From Sphingomonadaceae bacterium (lineage in GTDB: Bacteria > Pseudomonadota > Alphaproteobacteria > Sphingomonadales > Sphingomonadaceae), in NCBI GenBank assembly GCA_947463325.1, contig CANHQT010000001.1, forward strand, positions 62,001 to 126,000: DNA of 64,000 nt. The letters run 5' to 3'. A model generated the notes under the pieces. The model was given only the letters and a program-made list of their open reading frames with translations. It did no database searches and had not been told where the DNA came from. The position numbers and the translations under genes were made by a program. Shown here piece by piece: positions 19,341-29,631 of this stretch (positions within the stretch are counted from its first letter, which is position 1; the number at the start of each line of letters is the position of its first letter).

Positions 19341-20000
19341 ATGACCGTAAAGCTGATCGCTGCCTTCCTGTCGCTGACGCTGGTCGCAGCCCCCGCACAC
19401 GCTCAAGGCGCCGGTGTCATGGACTCGCCATCAGCCACGCCTGCCGCCGAACCCGCAGCGGTGCTGCCGCGCGTCACATTGGAAACGGCGCTGGGCGCTG
19501 TGGTGATCGAACTGGAAACGACACGCGCGCCTCTCTCCGCCGGGACATTCCTACGCTATGTCCGGGACGGTCGGCTGAACGGCACTGGCTTCTATCGCGC
19601 GCTTGATCTGGGGCGCGGCTATGGTCTGGTCCAGTTCGGGACGCGAAATGATCGCGCAAGGACATTGCCGCCGATTGCCCATGAACCGACCAGCGCCACC
19701 GGCCTGTCGCACACGTCCGGCGCAATCAGCCTGGCGCGCGGTGCGCCGGGGACGGCAGCAGGCGATTTCTTCATTGTCATCGGCGATCTCGTCAGCCTCG
19801 ATGCGCAACCGCCGGGATCAAGCAGCGATCCGGAGGGTTTTGCGGTGTTCGGCCGCGTGGTCGAGGGGATGGACGTGATCCGCGCCATCCTATCCCAGCC
19901 AACGGACCCCAATTCCGGCGAAGGGGCGATGCGCGGGCAGATGCTGGCGAGCCCGGTGATCATTTCAACGACGCGGATTAACGCAGAGACCGCGCCCTAA
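19341..20000 (+). CDS. Peptidyl-prolyl cis-trans isomerase, cyclophilin type (secreted)
   Basis: Signal peptide; LGAVVIELETTRAPLSAGTFLRYVRDGRLNGTGFYRAL, GAISLARGAPGTAAGDFFIVIGD. Confidence 0.87.
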   Translation: MTVKLIAAFLSLTLVAAPAHAQGAGVMDSPSATPAAEPAAVLPRVTLETALGAVVIELETTRAPLSAGTFLRYVRDGRLNGTGFYRALDLGRGYGLVQFGTRNDRARTLPPIAHEPTSATGLSHTSGAISLARGAPGTAAGDFFIVIGDLVSLDAQPPGSSSDPEGFAVFGRVVEGMDVIRAILSQPTDPNSGEGAMRGQMLASPVIISTTRINAETAP

Positions 20001-21043
20001 TCATCCTCATCATCATAATGGGCGAGGTGCAGCGCGCGGGCCTTAATCTGACGGGTCATGCACCAGTGCACCAATGCATCGTCGCGCCCGTGCGTCACCC
20101 AGACCTCGGCGGGCGATATCTCTTCAATCGTCGCGGTAAGCTCGTCCCAATCGGCATGATCGGAGACGATCAAGGGCAGCTCGACGCCGCGTTGCCGAGC
20201 ACGCTGGCGCACCCGCATCCAGCCCGAGGCCATCGCGGTAACCGGATCGGGCAGACGGCGCGACCAGCGGTCAGCAAGGGCGGACGGCGGAGCGAGGATG
20301 ATTTCCCCGGCCAGCGCATTCTTGGGCATGCCCGCAACCGGCAGAACGTCCCCCAGATCGATGCCGTGATCGCGATAAAGGTCGGTCAGCCGGGCGAGCG
20401 CGCCGTGGATATAGAGCGGCCGATCATAGCCGACGGCGCGCAATTCCCCCTTCAGCCGCTGTGCCTTGCCGAGTGCATAAGCGCCGACGAGGATCGCACG
20501 GTCAGGGTTGGCGGCGCGGGCATGCGTGAGCTTGGCCACTTCATCTGCGGTAGGCGGATGGCGGAATACGGGAAGGCCAAAGGTCGCTTCAGTGATGAAC
20601 ACATCACAAGGCACCGGGTGGAATGGTGCGCAGGTGGGGTCGGGACGGCGCTTGTAATCACCTGAAACGACGATCCGTTCGCCATCGCGTTCAAGCAGGA
20701 TCTGCGCCGATCCAAGCACATGCCCGGCCGGATAGAAGCTCGCGGTGACACCGCCGCCAACATCAATGGCCTCGCCATAGGTGATGGGCGCCGCATGGCC
20801 GGCGATCTGGTCACCATAGCGCACGCTCATGATTGCCAGCGTTTCGGGGGTAGCCCAAACCGCGCCATGACCGCCGCGCGCATGATCGGCATGACCATGG
20901 GTCACCAGCGCTCGGGCAACGGGAACCGCAGGATCGATCCAGATATCGGCAGAGGGGATGTAGATGCCCTCCCGCCGCGCCTCCAGCCAGCGGCCATAGC
21001 GGCTGCCCGGACTTTCCGGCGTGACTGCTGCATGCATCTCCAT
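19997..21043 (-). CDS. Ligase-associated DNA damage response exonuclease (metallo-beta-lactamase/beta-CASP fold)
   Basis: VTHGHADHARGGHGAVWATPETL, FYPAGHVLGSAQILLERDGERIVVSGDYKR, VSDHADWDEL. Start approximate (21037-21079). Confidence 0.9.
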   Translation of the reverse strand: MEMHAAVTPESPGSRYGRWLEARREGIYIPSADIWIDPAVPVARALVTHGHADHARGGHGAVWATPETLAIMSVRYGDQIAGHAAPITYGEAIDVGGGVTASFYPAGHVLGSAQILLERDGERIVVSGDYKRRPDPTCAPFHPVPCDVFITEATFGLPVFRHPPTADEVAKLTHARAANPDRAILVGAYALGKAQRLKGELRAVGYDRPLYIHGALARLTDLYRDHGIDLGDVLPVAGMPKNALAGEIILAPPSALADRWSRRLPDPVTAMASGWMRVRQRARQRGVELPLIVSDHADWDELTATIEEISPAEVWVTHGRDDALVHWCMTRQIKARALHLAHYDDEDD

Positions 21044-21052
21044 TCGCCCTAT

Positions 21053-23476
21053 ATGGCAAGTGTGACTCATGATTCCCACTTGCCCCCGGTCTTTGCCGAC
21101 TGGTTTGCCACCAAGGGCTGGCGCCTGCGGTCACATCAGCAGGCGATGATCGCGGCAGCGGAAAGCGGCAGCCACGCGCTGCTGGTGGCTGCAACCGGCG
21201 CGGGCAAGACACTTGCCGGCTTCCTGCCGAGCCTGATCGGCATTGCTGCGCGCGGCGGCGGAGAAGGGGTGCACACCCTCTACATCAGCCCGCTCAAGGC
21301 TCTGGCGACCGACGTACAGCGCAATTTGCTGACGCCCATTGAGGATATGCAGCTGCCAATCCTGGTGGAGACGCGCACCGGCGACACACCGGGCGATCGT
21401 CGTGCGCGGCAGAAGGTGAACCCACCCGACATCTTGCTGACCACGCCCGAATCGCTGTCGCTGCTGCTCAGTCATGAGGATGCGGCTCGATTCTTCGCCT
21501 CGCTGGACACGGTGGTGATCGACGAGGTGCACGCCTTTGGCACCGGCAAGCGCGGTGACCTGTTGCAGTTGGCGCTGAGCCGATTGCAGGCAATCCGTCC
21601 ATCGCTGCGAAGGGTGGGCCTTTCGGCAACGGTGGCGGACACTCGCGCCTGGAGCGACTGGCTGGCGCCCGGCGGTGATGGCACACAGGTGACACTGGTC
21701 GAAGGCGAAGCGGGCACCGAGCCAGACATCCGCATCCTGTTGCCTGAAAACCGCGTGCCTTGGTCGGGCCATTCGGGGAAATATGCCGCGCATGCGGTGA
21801 TGGCGGAGATCGCCGCGCACCGCACCACCATCGTCTTCTGCAACACGCGCGGGCTTGCCGAGCTGATCTTTCAAGAATTGTGGAAGGCCAATGACCGCGG
21901 CCTGCCTATCGGCATCCACCACGGCAGTCTCGACATAGAAGCACGGCGGCGGGCCGAGACGGCGATGGCCGAAGGGCGGCTGCGCGCTCTGGTGGCGACA
22001 TCGAGCCTCGATCTCGGGCTCGACTGGGGCGATGTCGATTGCGTCATCCAGATGGGCGCGCCCAAGGGGGCATCGCGCCTCATTCAGCGCATCGGCCGCG
22101 CCAACCACCGGCTCGACGAGGCATCGAAGGCGATGGTTGTACCGGGCAACCGTTTCGAATGGCTGGAAGCACGCGCCGCTCTCGATGCTGTGGCGGCCGG
22201 TGAGCGCGATCCCGACATTTTCCGACCCGGCAGCCTCGACGTGCTGGCGCAGCACATCACCGCTGTCGCCTGTTCCGGGCCGTTCGGCGAGGACGATCTG
22301 TTTGCCGAGGTGCGCACAGCCTTGCCCTATCGTACGCTCGATCGGGAAACGTTCGACCGCACCTTGGGCTTCGTGCGCGACGGCGGCTATGCGCTGAAGG
22401 CCTATGACCGGTTCCGCCGCCTCGCACCTGCGGGGCCGGGCCAATGGCGCATAGCATCACCCCGTTTTGTCCAGCAGCACCGCATGAACGCCGGCATCAT
22501 CGTCGACGCGCCGACACTGAAAGTGCGGTTCCGCAACGGCCGCACGCTGGGAACGGTCGAGGAATATTTTGCATCGACGCTGATGCCGGGCGACACATTT
22601 TATTTCTCCGGCATCGCGCTGGAGGTGGAGGGGGTGAAGGGCACCGATCTCCTCGTCCGCGCAACCGCGCGGCCAGCACGCATTCCCACTTATGTCGGCG
22701 CGCGCATGGCGCTCACGACCAATCTCGCGATGCGGGTGCGGGAGATGATTGCCGATCCTGGCGGTTGGGCCGCCTATCCCGCTGACGTGCAGGAATGGCT
22801 GACCATGCAGCATCGCCGATCCCGCCTGCCACAGCCGGGCGAACTGCTGGCGGAGACATTTCCGCACGAGGGACGGCATTACTGGCTGCTCTACCCGTTC
22901 GAAGGGTGGAACGCGCATCAGGCGCTAGGCATGTTGCTGACGCGGCGGATGGAGCGCGCGGGGCTGCAGCCGCTGGGATTTCAAGCAACTGATTATGCAC
23001 TCGCCATATGGAGCGTAAAGCCTGTCCGCGATCCCGGCCGGCTCCTCGATGCGACCATCATGGCCGACGAATTCGTCGAATGGGTCGAACGATCGCACCT
23101 TCTCAAGCGCGCCTTCCGCGAGGTGGCGGTGATCGGAGGCCTTGTCGAACGCCAGCATCCAGGGCTCAGGAAGACCGGGCGGCAGGTAACCTTCTCCACC
23201 GACCTCATTTTCGATGTTCTGATGCGGTACCAGCCAGACCATCTGCTGATCGAAGCCGCATGGGCCGATGCGCGGGCGCGACTGACGGATGTCGGGCGAC
23301 TGGGCGACCTTATCGAACGCGCCGCACCGACACTGGTGCATGTGCCGCTCGAACGAATCAGCCCGCTGGCAGTGCCGGTGCTGGTGCTGATCGGGCGCGA
23401 AAGCGTGAGCACCGAAGCAACTGACGATGCGATGCTGGCGATGGAGGCGGAACTGGTCGGCGCGGCGATGGGATGA
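21053..23476 (+). CDS. lhr: Ligase-associated DNA damage response DEXH-box helicase (Lhr-Core)
   Basis: LLVAATGAGKTLAGFLPSL, VVIDEVHAFGTGKRG, VATSSLDLGLDWGDVDCVIQMGAPKGASRLIQRIGRANHRLD. ORF-track start at 20720 is an over-extension into the divergent gene. Confidence 0.95.
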   Translation: MASVTHDSHLPPVFADWFATKGWRLRSHQQAMIAAAESGSHALLVAATGAGKTLAGFLPSLIGIAARGGGEGVHTLYISPLKALATDVQRNLLTPIEDMQLPILVETRTGDTPGDRRARQKVNPPDILLTTPESLSLLLSHEDAARFFASLDTVVIDEVHAFGTGKRGDLLQLALSRLQAIRPSLRRVGLSATVADTRAWSDWLAPGGDGTQVTLVEGEAGTEPDIRILLPENRVPWSGHSGKYAAHAVMAEIAAHRTTIVFCNTRGLAELIFQELWKANDRGLPIGIHHGSLDIEARRRAETAMAEGRLRALVATSSLDLGLDWGDVDCVIQMGAPKGASRLIQRIGRANHRLDEASKAMVVPGNRFEWLEARAALDAVAAGERDPDIFRPGSLDVLAQHITAVACSGPFGEDDLFAEVRTALPYRTLDRETFDRTLGFVRDGGYALKAYDRFRRLAPAGPGQWRIASPRFVQQHRMNAGIIVDAPTLKVRFRNGRTLGTVEEYFASTLMPGDTFYFSGIALEVEGVKGTDLLVRATARPARIPTYVGARMALTTNLAMRVREMIADPGGWAAYPADVQEWLTMQHRRSRLPQPGELLAETFPHEGRHYWLLYPFEGWNAHQALGMLLTRRMERAGLQPLGFQATDYALAIWSVKPVRDPGRLLDATIMADEFVEWVERSHLLKRAFREVAVIGGLVERQHPGLRKTGRQVTFSTDLIFDVLMRYQPDHLLIEAAWADARARLTDVGRLGDLIERAAPTLVHVPLERISPLAVPVLVLIGRESVSTEATDDAMLAMEAELVGAAMG

Positions 23477-23549
23477 TCGCCCCCGCTGACAGACTTGATT
23501 GCTTCGGACGTGCAGCTACGCTGGGTACGGGGCGAAACGGAGGGAAGCA

Positions 23550-24758
23550 TTGCGTATTTCGGTCATCATCGGTGCGGCCCTGCTTGCCGCCTGTTCACCT
23601 TCTCCCGCGCCGCAGGCGGCGCAGCCCGAAAGTGCGGCGACTCTGCATGAGCGGATCCTGACGCTCGACACGCATCTCGATACGCCGATCCATTTCGAAC
23701 GGCCGGGCTGGAATTTTGCCGAACGGCGCAGCTTTGAAACCGATCTCAGCCATGTCGATCTGCCGCGCATGCGCGAAGGCGGGCTCGATGGCGGCTTCTT
23801 CGTGCTTTATACCCCGCAGGGTCCGACAGATGAGGCCGGCCTTGCCAATGCCAAGGCGCGCGCGGACAGGCGGCTCGCGGCGATGCTGCGCACGCTGGAA
23901 GTCAACAGCAGCGAGATTGCGCTGGCGACCCGCGCCGAGCAGGCAGAAGAAATCGCGCGCAGCGGCCGCCGCATCGCCTTCCTTGCGGTCGAGAACAGCT
24001 ATCCGCTGGGCAACAGTGTAGCGGGCCTTTCCGACTGGTATCGGGCGGGCATCCGCATGGCAGGGCCGGTACATAATGGCGGCAACCAGTTCGGCGATTC
24101 TGCGAATGGCGGGACGCAGCGCTGGGGCGGACTTTCCCCGCTGGGGCGCGAGTGGGTACGCGAAATGAACCGGCTGGGCATGATCATCGACGGCAGCCAT
24201 GCCTCCGATGCAGCGCTGGATCAGTTGATGGCGCTTTCCACGACGCCGGTGATCCTCTCCCACTCTGGCCTCAAGGTGATCTTCGACCATCCCCGCAACA
24301 TCAGCGACGACCAGTTGCGCGCGCTGGCGGCACAAGGGGGCGTGCTGCACATCAATTCCGTGTTCCTCACCCGCTACAATATGACCGACCGGCGGCGGCC
24401 TCTGTCTGACCGCATGAACCGGATGAGCGAGATGACCCCCGAGCAACAACGCGCACTCGCTTTGGAATGGGCAGCACTCGATCGTGAGGAGCGGGTGAAT
24501 GACACAGGCTTTGATACCTTCATGGCCGCGCTGCTGCACTGCCTGCGCGTTGCAGGTGTCGACCATTGCGGTATCGGCGCCGACTGGGATGGGGGCGGCG
24601 GCGTACGTGAGTTTGAAGATGTCACTGCCTTGCCCCGCATCACTGCACGGCTGATCGAAGCTGGCTACAGCGCAGCGGACGTCGAGAAGATCTGGAGCGG
24701 CAATATCCTGCGCGTGATGCGGCAGGTGGAAGCCTACGCGAGCCGGACAGCCCGGTGA
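23550..24758 (+). CDS. Membrane dipeptidase, peptidase M19 family (lipoprotein)
   Basis: Lipobox LLAACS; LTLDTHLDTPIHF, GLSDWYRAGIRMAGPVHNGGNQFGDS, GIGADWDGGGGVREFEDV; TTG start with AGGGAAG upstream. Confidence 0.88.
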   Translation: MRISVIIGAALLAACSPSPAPQAAQPESAATLHERILTLDTHLDTPIHFERPGWNFAERRSFETDLSHVDLPRMREGGLDGGFFVLYTPQGPTDEAGLANAKARADRRLAAMLRTLEVNSSEIALATRAEQAEEIARSGRRIAFLAVENSYPLGNSVAGLSDWYRAGIRMAGPVHNGGNQFGDSANGGTQRWGGLSPLGREWVREMNRLGMIIDGSHASDAALDQLMALSTTPVILSHSGLKVIFDHPRNISDDQLRALAAQGGVLHINSVFLTRYNMTDRRRPLSDRMNRMSEMTPEQQRALALEWAALDREERVNDTGFDTFMAALLHCLRVAGVDHCGIGADWDGGGGVREFEDVTALPRITARLIEAGYSAADVEKIWSGNILRVMRQVEAYASRTAR

Positions 24759-24836
24759 TTGCGCTCATGCCAAGCCAAGCGTAGCATTGCCGAGACAATC
24801 GGCAGGAGGTGAGGGGCCTGGCCGACGGGGAGAGCG

Positions 24837-25880
24837 ATGATGGCAAGCCATCTGATGCGGCGCCTTTCGATCATAACCTCAGCGGCCATTCTGGCATCAA
24901 CGCCAGCCCGCGCACAGGATGTGCCGACGGTCCTGCCATCGACCGAAGCGTCAGATTTGACGGCACAGACGCTCCAGCCTCTGCTCGTCCAGCCGATCAT
25001 TCTCGACCGCGCCGATCGCATGACCTTGCCCGTCCATATCAACGGGTCCGGGCCCTATGGCTTTATCGTGGATACCGGTGCTGAACGCACAGTCATTTCC
25101 AATGAACTGGCAAGCAGACTGAACCTCGCGTCCGCAGGTCGCGCGCGGGTCATTGGCATTGCAGAGATTGTCACTGCCGATCTGTTCCATGCGCGGAACA
25201 TCACGCTGCGCAGCCTATCGCTCGGCGATTCCGTTGTGCCCGCCTTTTCTCAATCCAATATCGGCGGCCCGGGCTTGATCGGCATCGACAGCCTCGAAAA
25301 CCACCGACTGCTGATCGATTTCACCACCAATCGCATGGATATATTGCCCGCCCAGGCGGGCCGCCGCCAGCGGCGCGAATCCGATCTCGATGGTGACCAG
25401 ATCGTCGTCACCGCGCGGCGACGGGCAGGACGAATGATTCTGTCGAATGCCCGGCTGGGCAATACGCGGGTCGAGGTCATCCTCGATACAGGCGCTCAAA
25501 CCAGCGTCGGCAATCTGGCCCTGCAGCGCGCTGTGCGCCGTGAAGGCGCGCGCACCGGCAGGGGAGCGAGCGGGGAACTGACCAGCATCACCGGTGCGAC
25601 ACTGGCCGTGCGCGTCGGACAGATAGAACAGATCAGTGTCGGCGGGTTCGACTTTACTGACCTGCCGGTCGCTTATGCGGATTCGCCAGCATTCACCTAT
25701 CTTGGGCTCGGCCGGCGGCCGGCCTTGCTGCTAGGCATGGATGCGCTGCGATTGTTTGACCGTGTATCGATCGATTTTGCCAACCGCCGGGTCATCTTCG
25801 ACCTGCCTGATCAGGTGCGCAGACAGTCTGGCTCGCAGCTGGCTGAGCAAGGGGGTGCGACAGCGCCCGAACGACTCTGA
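24837..25880 (+). CDS. Secreted retropepsin-like aspartic protease with two DTG domains
   Basis: FIVDTGAERTVIS and VILDTGAQTSVGN plus LIGIDSLENHRLLIDF / LLGMDALRLFDRVSIDF second-half motifs. Confidence 0.85.
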   Translation: MMASHLMRRLSIITSAAILASTPARAQDVPTVLPSTEASDLTAQTLQPLLVQPIILDRADRMTLPVHINGSGPYGFIVDTGAERTVISNELASRLNLASAGRARVIGIAEIVTADLFHARNITLRSLSLGDSVVPAFSQSNIGGPGLIGIDSLENHRLLIDFTTNRMDILPAQAGRRQRRESDLDGDQIVVTARRRAGRMILSNARLGNTRVEVILDTGAQTSVGNLALQRAVRREGARTGRGASGELTSITGATLAVRVGQIEQISVGGFDFTDLPVAYADSPAFTYLGLGRRPALLLGMDALRLFDRVSIDFANRRVIFDLPDQVRRQSGSQLAEQGGATAPERL

Positions 25881-25929
25881 CGGAATATCGTCCGGATTTG
25901 TGATTGCAGGCATGTGTGCAGCAGCATAG

Positions 25930-26634
25930 GTGCCCCGCGTGAGCCATGAGTTCAACTTTGGCGGCCAGCATTTTGCCTTTGCCGGCCCGCGTGCGCTGTA
26001 CTGGAAGGAACGGCGCGCTCTGCTCGTCGCCGACCTGCATCTCGAAAAGGCGAGCTGGTTCGCGGCCCGCGGGCAAATGCTGCCTCCCTATGACAGCCGT
26101 GAAACGCTGGCCCGGCTGACCGCGCTGGCAGACGAGCGCCAGCCCGCCGAAATATGGGCATTGGGAGACAGTTTCCACGATGATGCCGGGCCCGGACGGC
26201 TCGATGCAGATACCATCCAGCAGATCGAACATTTGGGTCGCGGAAGGCAGATCATCTGGATTGCCGGCAATCATGATGGCGGCGCAGCCGTGCCGGGTGA
26301 CCGCATTGACGAGGTCATCATCGACGGCATCATTTTGCGACATGAGGCCCGCGCTGATGAAATCCGGCCCGAACTGTCAGGCCATTATCACCCCAAGGCG
26401 CGGGTGCGCAGCGGCGGGCGACAGATGTTCCGGCCCTGTGCTGCATATGGCAATAACCGATTGATCCTGCCCGCTTTCGGGTCCCTGACCGGTGGGCTGG
26501 ACATCGTTGATCCAGCGATCCGGCGGTGGCTTGGTGCGGATGGTGAGGCCATGGTTTGGACCGAACAGCGGTTGCTGCGCCTCCGGATTGAGACCGCCGC
26601 GCACTGTGGCTTGAAAGTCGCACAATCGCGCTAA
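25930..26634 (+). CDS. pdeM: Ligase-associated DNA damage response endonuclease PdeM (metallophosphoesterase)
   Basis: LLVADLHLEKASWFAARGQMLPPYDSRETLARL, WALGDSFHDDAG, WIAGNHDGG, LSGHYHPKARV, LPAFGSLTGGLD. Confidence 0.93.
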   Translation: MPRVSHEFNFGGQHFAFAGPRALYWKERRALLVADLHLEKASWFAARGQMLPPYDSRETLARLTALADERQPAEIWALGDSFHDDAGPGRLDADTIQQIEHLGRGRQIIWIAGNHDGGAAVPGDRIDEVIIDGIILRHEARADEIRPELSGHYHPKARVRSGGRQMFRPCAAYGNNRLILPAFGSLTGGLDIVDPAIRRWLGADGEAMVWTEQRLLRLRIETAAHCGLKVAQSR

Positions 26635-26754
26635 TCCGTTACGGCGCGCACACTATCATTTGGCACCTGCCAGCGTTTTTCATAAATGCGGTTTGTTGAG
26701 AACAGGCGCGACACAAGCATTGCGCCACCGGTTTCGAGGATGAGGAGAGACATT

Positions 26755-29556
26755 ATGGCTACCCGTTCGATGCGCGCACCGCTGCGCGCCATGCTGCTGA
26801 CCGCCAGCCTTGTGGCGCTAAGCACCCCCGCACTGGCGCAAGACGCCGCTGCTCAAGACGAAGCCGCTGAAGAAAATACCGGCGATATCGTGGTCGTGGC
26901 GCAGGGCCGCGCCCAGCTGCTCGCCGACGTTCCGGTCGCCGTATCTGCCGTTTCGGCTGAAACGCTCGCCAACTCCGGCGCCAACGACATCCGCCAGCTC
27001 AACCAGGTGGCACCGTCACTGCTCGTTTCCTCGACCGGTTCGGAAGCCAACGGCTCGGCCCGTATTCGCGGCATTGGCACCGTCGGTGACAACCCCGGCC
27101 TCGAAAGCTCGGTCGCAGTATTCATTGATGGCGTCTATCGTTCGCGTTCGGGTATCGGCCTCAACGAACTTGGCGAAATCGAGCGCGTCGAAGTGCTTCG
27201 CGGGCCGCAGGGCACTCTGGGCGGCCGCAACGCCTCCGCCGGTATGATCAGCATCATTTCCAAGCGCCCCGACTTCGATTTCGGCGCGAATGTGGAAGCG
27301 ACCTACGGCAATTACGACTTCATGCGCCTTTCCGGCAGCATCACCGGCCCGTTGAGCGAAACGCTCGCCGGCCGTATCGACGGTGTCTATGTCCGCCGCG
27401 ACGGTTTCTACACCGACCCGCAGAACAACACTGACGTCAACGACCGCAACCGCTACTTTGTGCGCGGCCAGCTGCTGTGGGAGCCGACCGATGCGCTCTC
27501 CTTCCGCCTGATCGGTGACTATACCAGCCGCGACGAAAAATGCTGCGGTGCCATCTATGTCGACAACACAGTCAACGAGTTCATCGGCGACCTCAACAAC
27601 CCGTCAACGCCCCTTTCCAACGGGCTTCCGGCCCCGAATACGGGGCCTCAAGCCAACGGCAACAACATCATCAACGTCCTGCGTGACCTAGGTCAGCCGA
27701 TTGCCGGCTTCTCGCCCGGTTATGACCGCACGCTCTATGTCAGCCCGGGCCGCTCCTTTGCCGGTGAGACCACAGATTACGGCGTCAGCCTGGAAGTGAA
27801 CTGGGATCTGGGCGGGGCCAACCTCACCTCGATCACCGGTTATCGCGACTACAAGTCCGGCCAGGGTTCGGACACCGACTATGGTCGGGTGGACGTCCTG
27901 TTCCGTACCCCGAGCGACAATGCTTTCCGCCAGTTCAAGACCTTCAGCCAGGAACTGCGCCTCCAGGGTGAAGCCTTTGACGGCACGCTCGACTGGCTCA
28001 TCGGTGCCTTTTACGCTGACGAAGATCTGACGGTGCAGGATAATCTGCGCTTCGGCACGCAATATGGCCGGTTCGCAACATGCCGCGTGATTTCCGGCGG
28101 CGGTCTCGCCGGCCTCTATTCGCCGACCAACCCGGGCTGCGTCGTTCCAGGCGTCGGCCCCGCGACTCTCGCCGCCGCAACTGGCGGCGGGCAGACCGGC
28201 ACCGACATCGCCAACGGCTTTGCGCTGCTCGATACGCTCAACAATCGCGGTTCGACCATCGACCGTTATTTCCAGAACAGCCGCAACTGGGCGCTGTTCA
28301 CGCACAACATCATCAACATCACCGACACGCTCGATGTCACGCTGGGCCTGCGCTACACCAACGAGCGCAAGCGCTTCAACGCGACCTTCGGCAACGACAA
28401 CACGGTCTGTACGGCCCTTCAAGGGTCGCTGACCGATGACCTCGTCAGCCCCAACGCCACCGCGCGTGCGCTGGCCGGTGCGCTCATCGGCCTCGGCTGC
28501 CAGGGCAACTCGACTGCTGAACTTAACGGTGTCTCGATCCGCGACAGCCGCAGTGAAGACGAATTGACCGGGACAGCGATCGTTTCCTGGCGTCCAACCG
28601 ACGATCTGATGGTCTATGCGAGCTATTCGCGTGGCTACAAGGCAGGCGGCTTCAACCTCGACCGGTCGGCGCTCAAGGCTCCGATCGCGCTGGTGAACGG
28701 CGTGCCGACTTCGACCTTCGCCGCTCTCGGTGGGGCACAGGCACTCGTTGGCAACCTGCAGTTCGATCCGGAACTGGTTGATGCCTATGAACTGGGCGCA
28801 AAATATTCGACCCGCGAGTTCAGCCTGTCGGCCGCTCTGTTCCGCCAAGACTTCTCGAACTTCCAGCTCAACACCTTCAACGGCACGGTCTTCCTCGTGC
28901 AGACGGTGAACGGTTGCTCGGTCGACAACGGCGCGGCGGACCGGGATCTCTCGGCAACCACCGGTGCCTGCGCAGCCGGCGACGTGACCTATGGTGTGCG
29001 CTCGGAAGGTCTGGAGCTCGAAGCGGCCCTGACGCCTGATCCTGACTTCCGCATCGCTGCGGGCCTTACCTATACGAACACCCGGTATCAGGACAGCTTG
29101 GTCGGCAACCGCCTCGGCGCGCCGCTCGATCCGGCGCTGCGGATGCTGCCCGGCGACAATCTGTCGAACGCACCGGAGCTGGTGACCACCGCATCGGTCA
29201 CTTGGACGCCGGAGCTCGGCAGCAGCGGGCTTTCGGGCCTGTTCTATGTTGATGCCCGCACGACCAGCGACTTCAACACCGGTTCTGACCTGTTCCCGCA
29301 GAAGGAACAGGACGGCTTCACCATCGTCAATGCGCGTATCGGTCTGCGCGGTCCGGATCAGGCCTGGGCCGTCGAACTGTGGGCGCAGAACCTGTTCAAC
29401 ATCAACTACGCCCAGGTGGCGTTCAACTCGCCGTTCCAAGCGGGCACCACCGCGGCACCGTTTGTCGATCCCCAGTATCCGGGCGGTCGCCAGCTGTTCT
29501 CGATGTTCCTTGCAGAACCGCGGACCTACGGCATCACGCTGCGCGGTCGGTTCTGA
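26755..29556 (+). CDS. TonB-dependent receptor
   Basis: Signal peptide, plug (VPVAVSAVSAETLANSGANDIRQLNQVAPSLLV), RVEVLRGPQGTLGGRNASAGMISIISKRP, C-terminal YGITLRGRF. Confidence 0.96.
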   Translation: MATRSMRAPLRAMLLTASLVALSTPALAQDAAAQDEAAEENTGDIVVVAQGRAQLLADVPVAVSAVSAETLANSGANDIRQLNQVAPSLLVSSTGSEANGSARIRGIGTVGDNPGLESSVAVFIDGVYRSRSGIGLNELGEIERVEVLRGPQGTLGGRNASAGMISIISKRPDFDFGANVEATYGNYDFMRLSGSITGPLSETLAGRIDGVYVRRDGFYTDPQNNTDVNDRNRYFVRGQLLWEPTDALSFRLIGDYTSRDEKCCGAIYVDNTVNEFIGDLNNPSTPLSNGLPAPNTGPQANGNNIINVLRDLGQPIAGFSPGYDRTLYVSPGRSFAGETTDYGVSLEVNWDLGGANLTSITGYRDYKSGQGSDTDYGRVDVLFRTPSDNAFRQFKTFSQELRLQGEAFDGTLDWLIGAFYADEDLTVQDNLRFGTQYGRFATCRVISGGGLAGLYSPTNPGCVVPGVGPATLAAATGGGQTGTDIANGFALLDTLNNRGSTIDRYFQNSRNWALFTHNIINITDTLDVTLGLRYTNERKRFNATFGNDNTVCTALQGSLTDDLVSPNATARALAGALIGLGCQGNSTAELNGVSIRDSRSEDELTGTAIVSWRPTDDLMVYASYSRGYKAGGFNLDRSALKAPIALVNGVPTSTFAALGGAQALVGNLQFDPELVDAYELGAKYSTREFSLSAALFRQDFSNFQLNTFNGTVFLVQTVNGCSVDNGAADRDLSATTGACAAGDVTYGVRSEGLELEAALTPDPDFRIAAGLTYTNTRYQDSLVGNRLGAPLDPALRMLPGDNLSNAPELVTTASVTWTPELGSSGLSGLFYVDARTTSDFNTGSDLFPQKEQDGFTIVNARIGLRGPDQAWAVELWAQNLFNINYAQVAFNSPFQAGTTAAPFVDPQYPGGRQLFSMFLAEPRTYGITLRGRF

Positions 29557-29580
29557 TAAAAGGCATCAGCTGAAACGACG

Positions 29581-29606
29581 GGGGCTCGCCGGCAACGGCG
29601 GGCCCC
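29581..29606 (+). terminator. Probable terminator hairpin after the TonB-dependent receptor
   Basis: GGGGCTCGCCG-GCAA-CGGCGGGCCCC; only a weak T tract follows. Confidence 0.5.
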
Positions 29607-29631
29607 TTCGCTTTGCGGCCCTTGTCCCGGC

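Noticed and set aside
21131-22444. 437-aa minus-strand ORF inside lhr
   Set aside because: Shadow of the Lhr helicase coding frame; no domain motifs.
27688-29439. 583-aa minus-strand ORF inside the TonB-dependent receptor gene
   Set aside because: High-GC shadow ORF; low-complexity Arg/Ala/Gly-rich product with no recognisable domain, fully opposite a clear TBDR.
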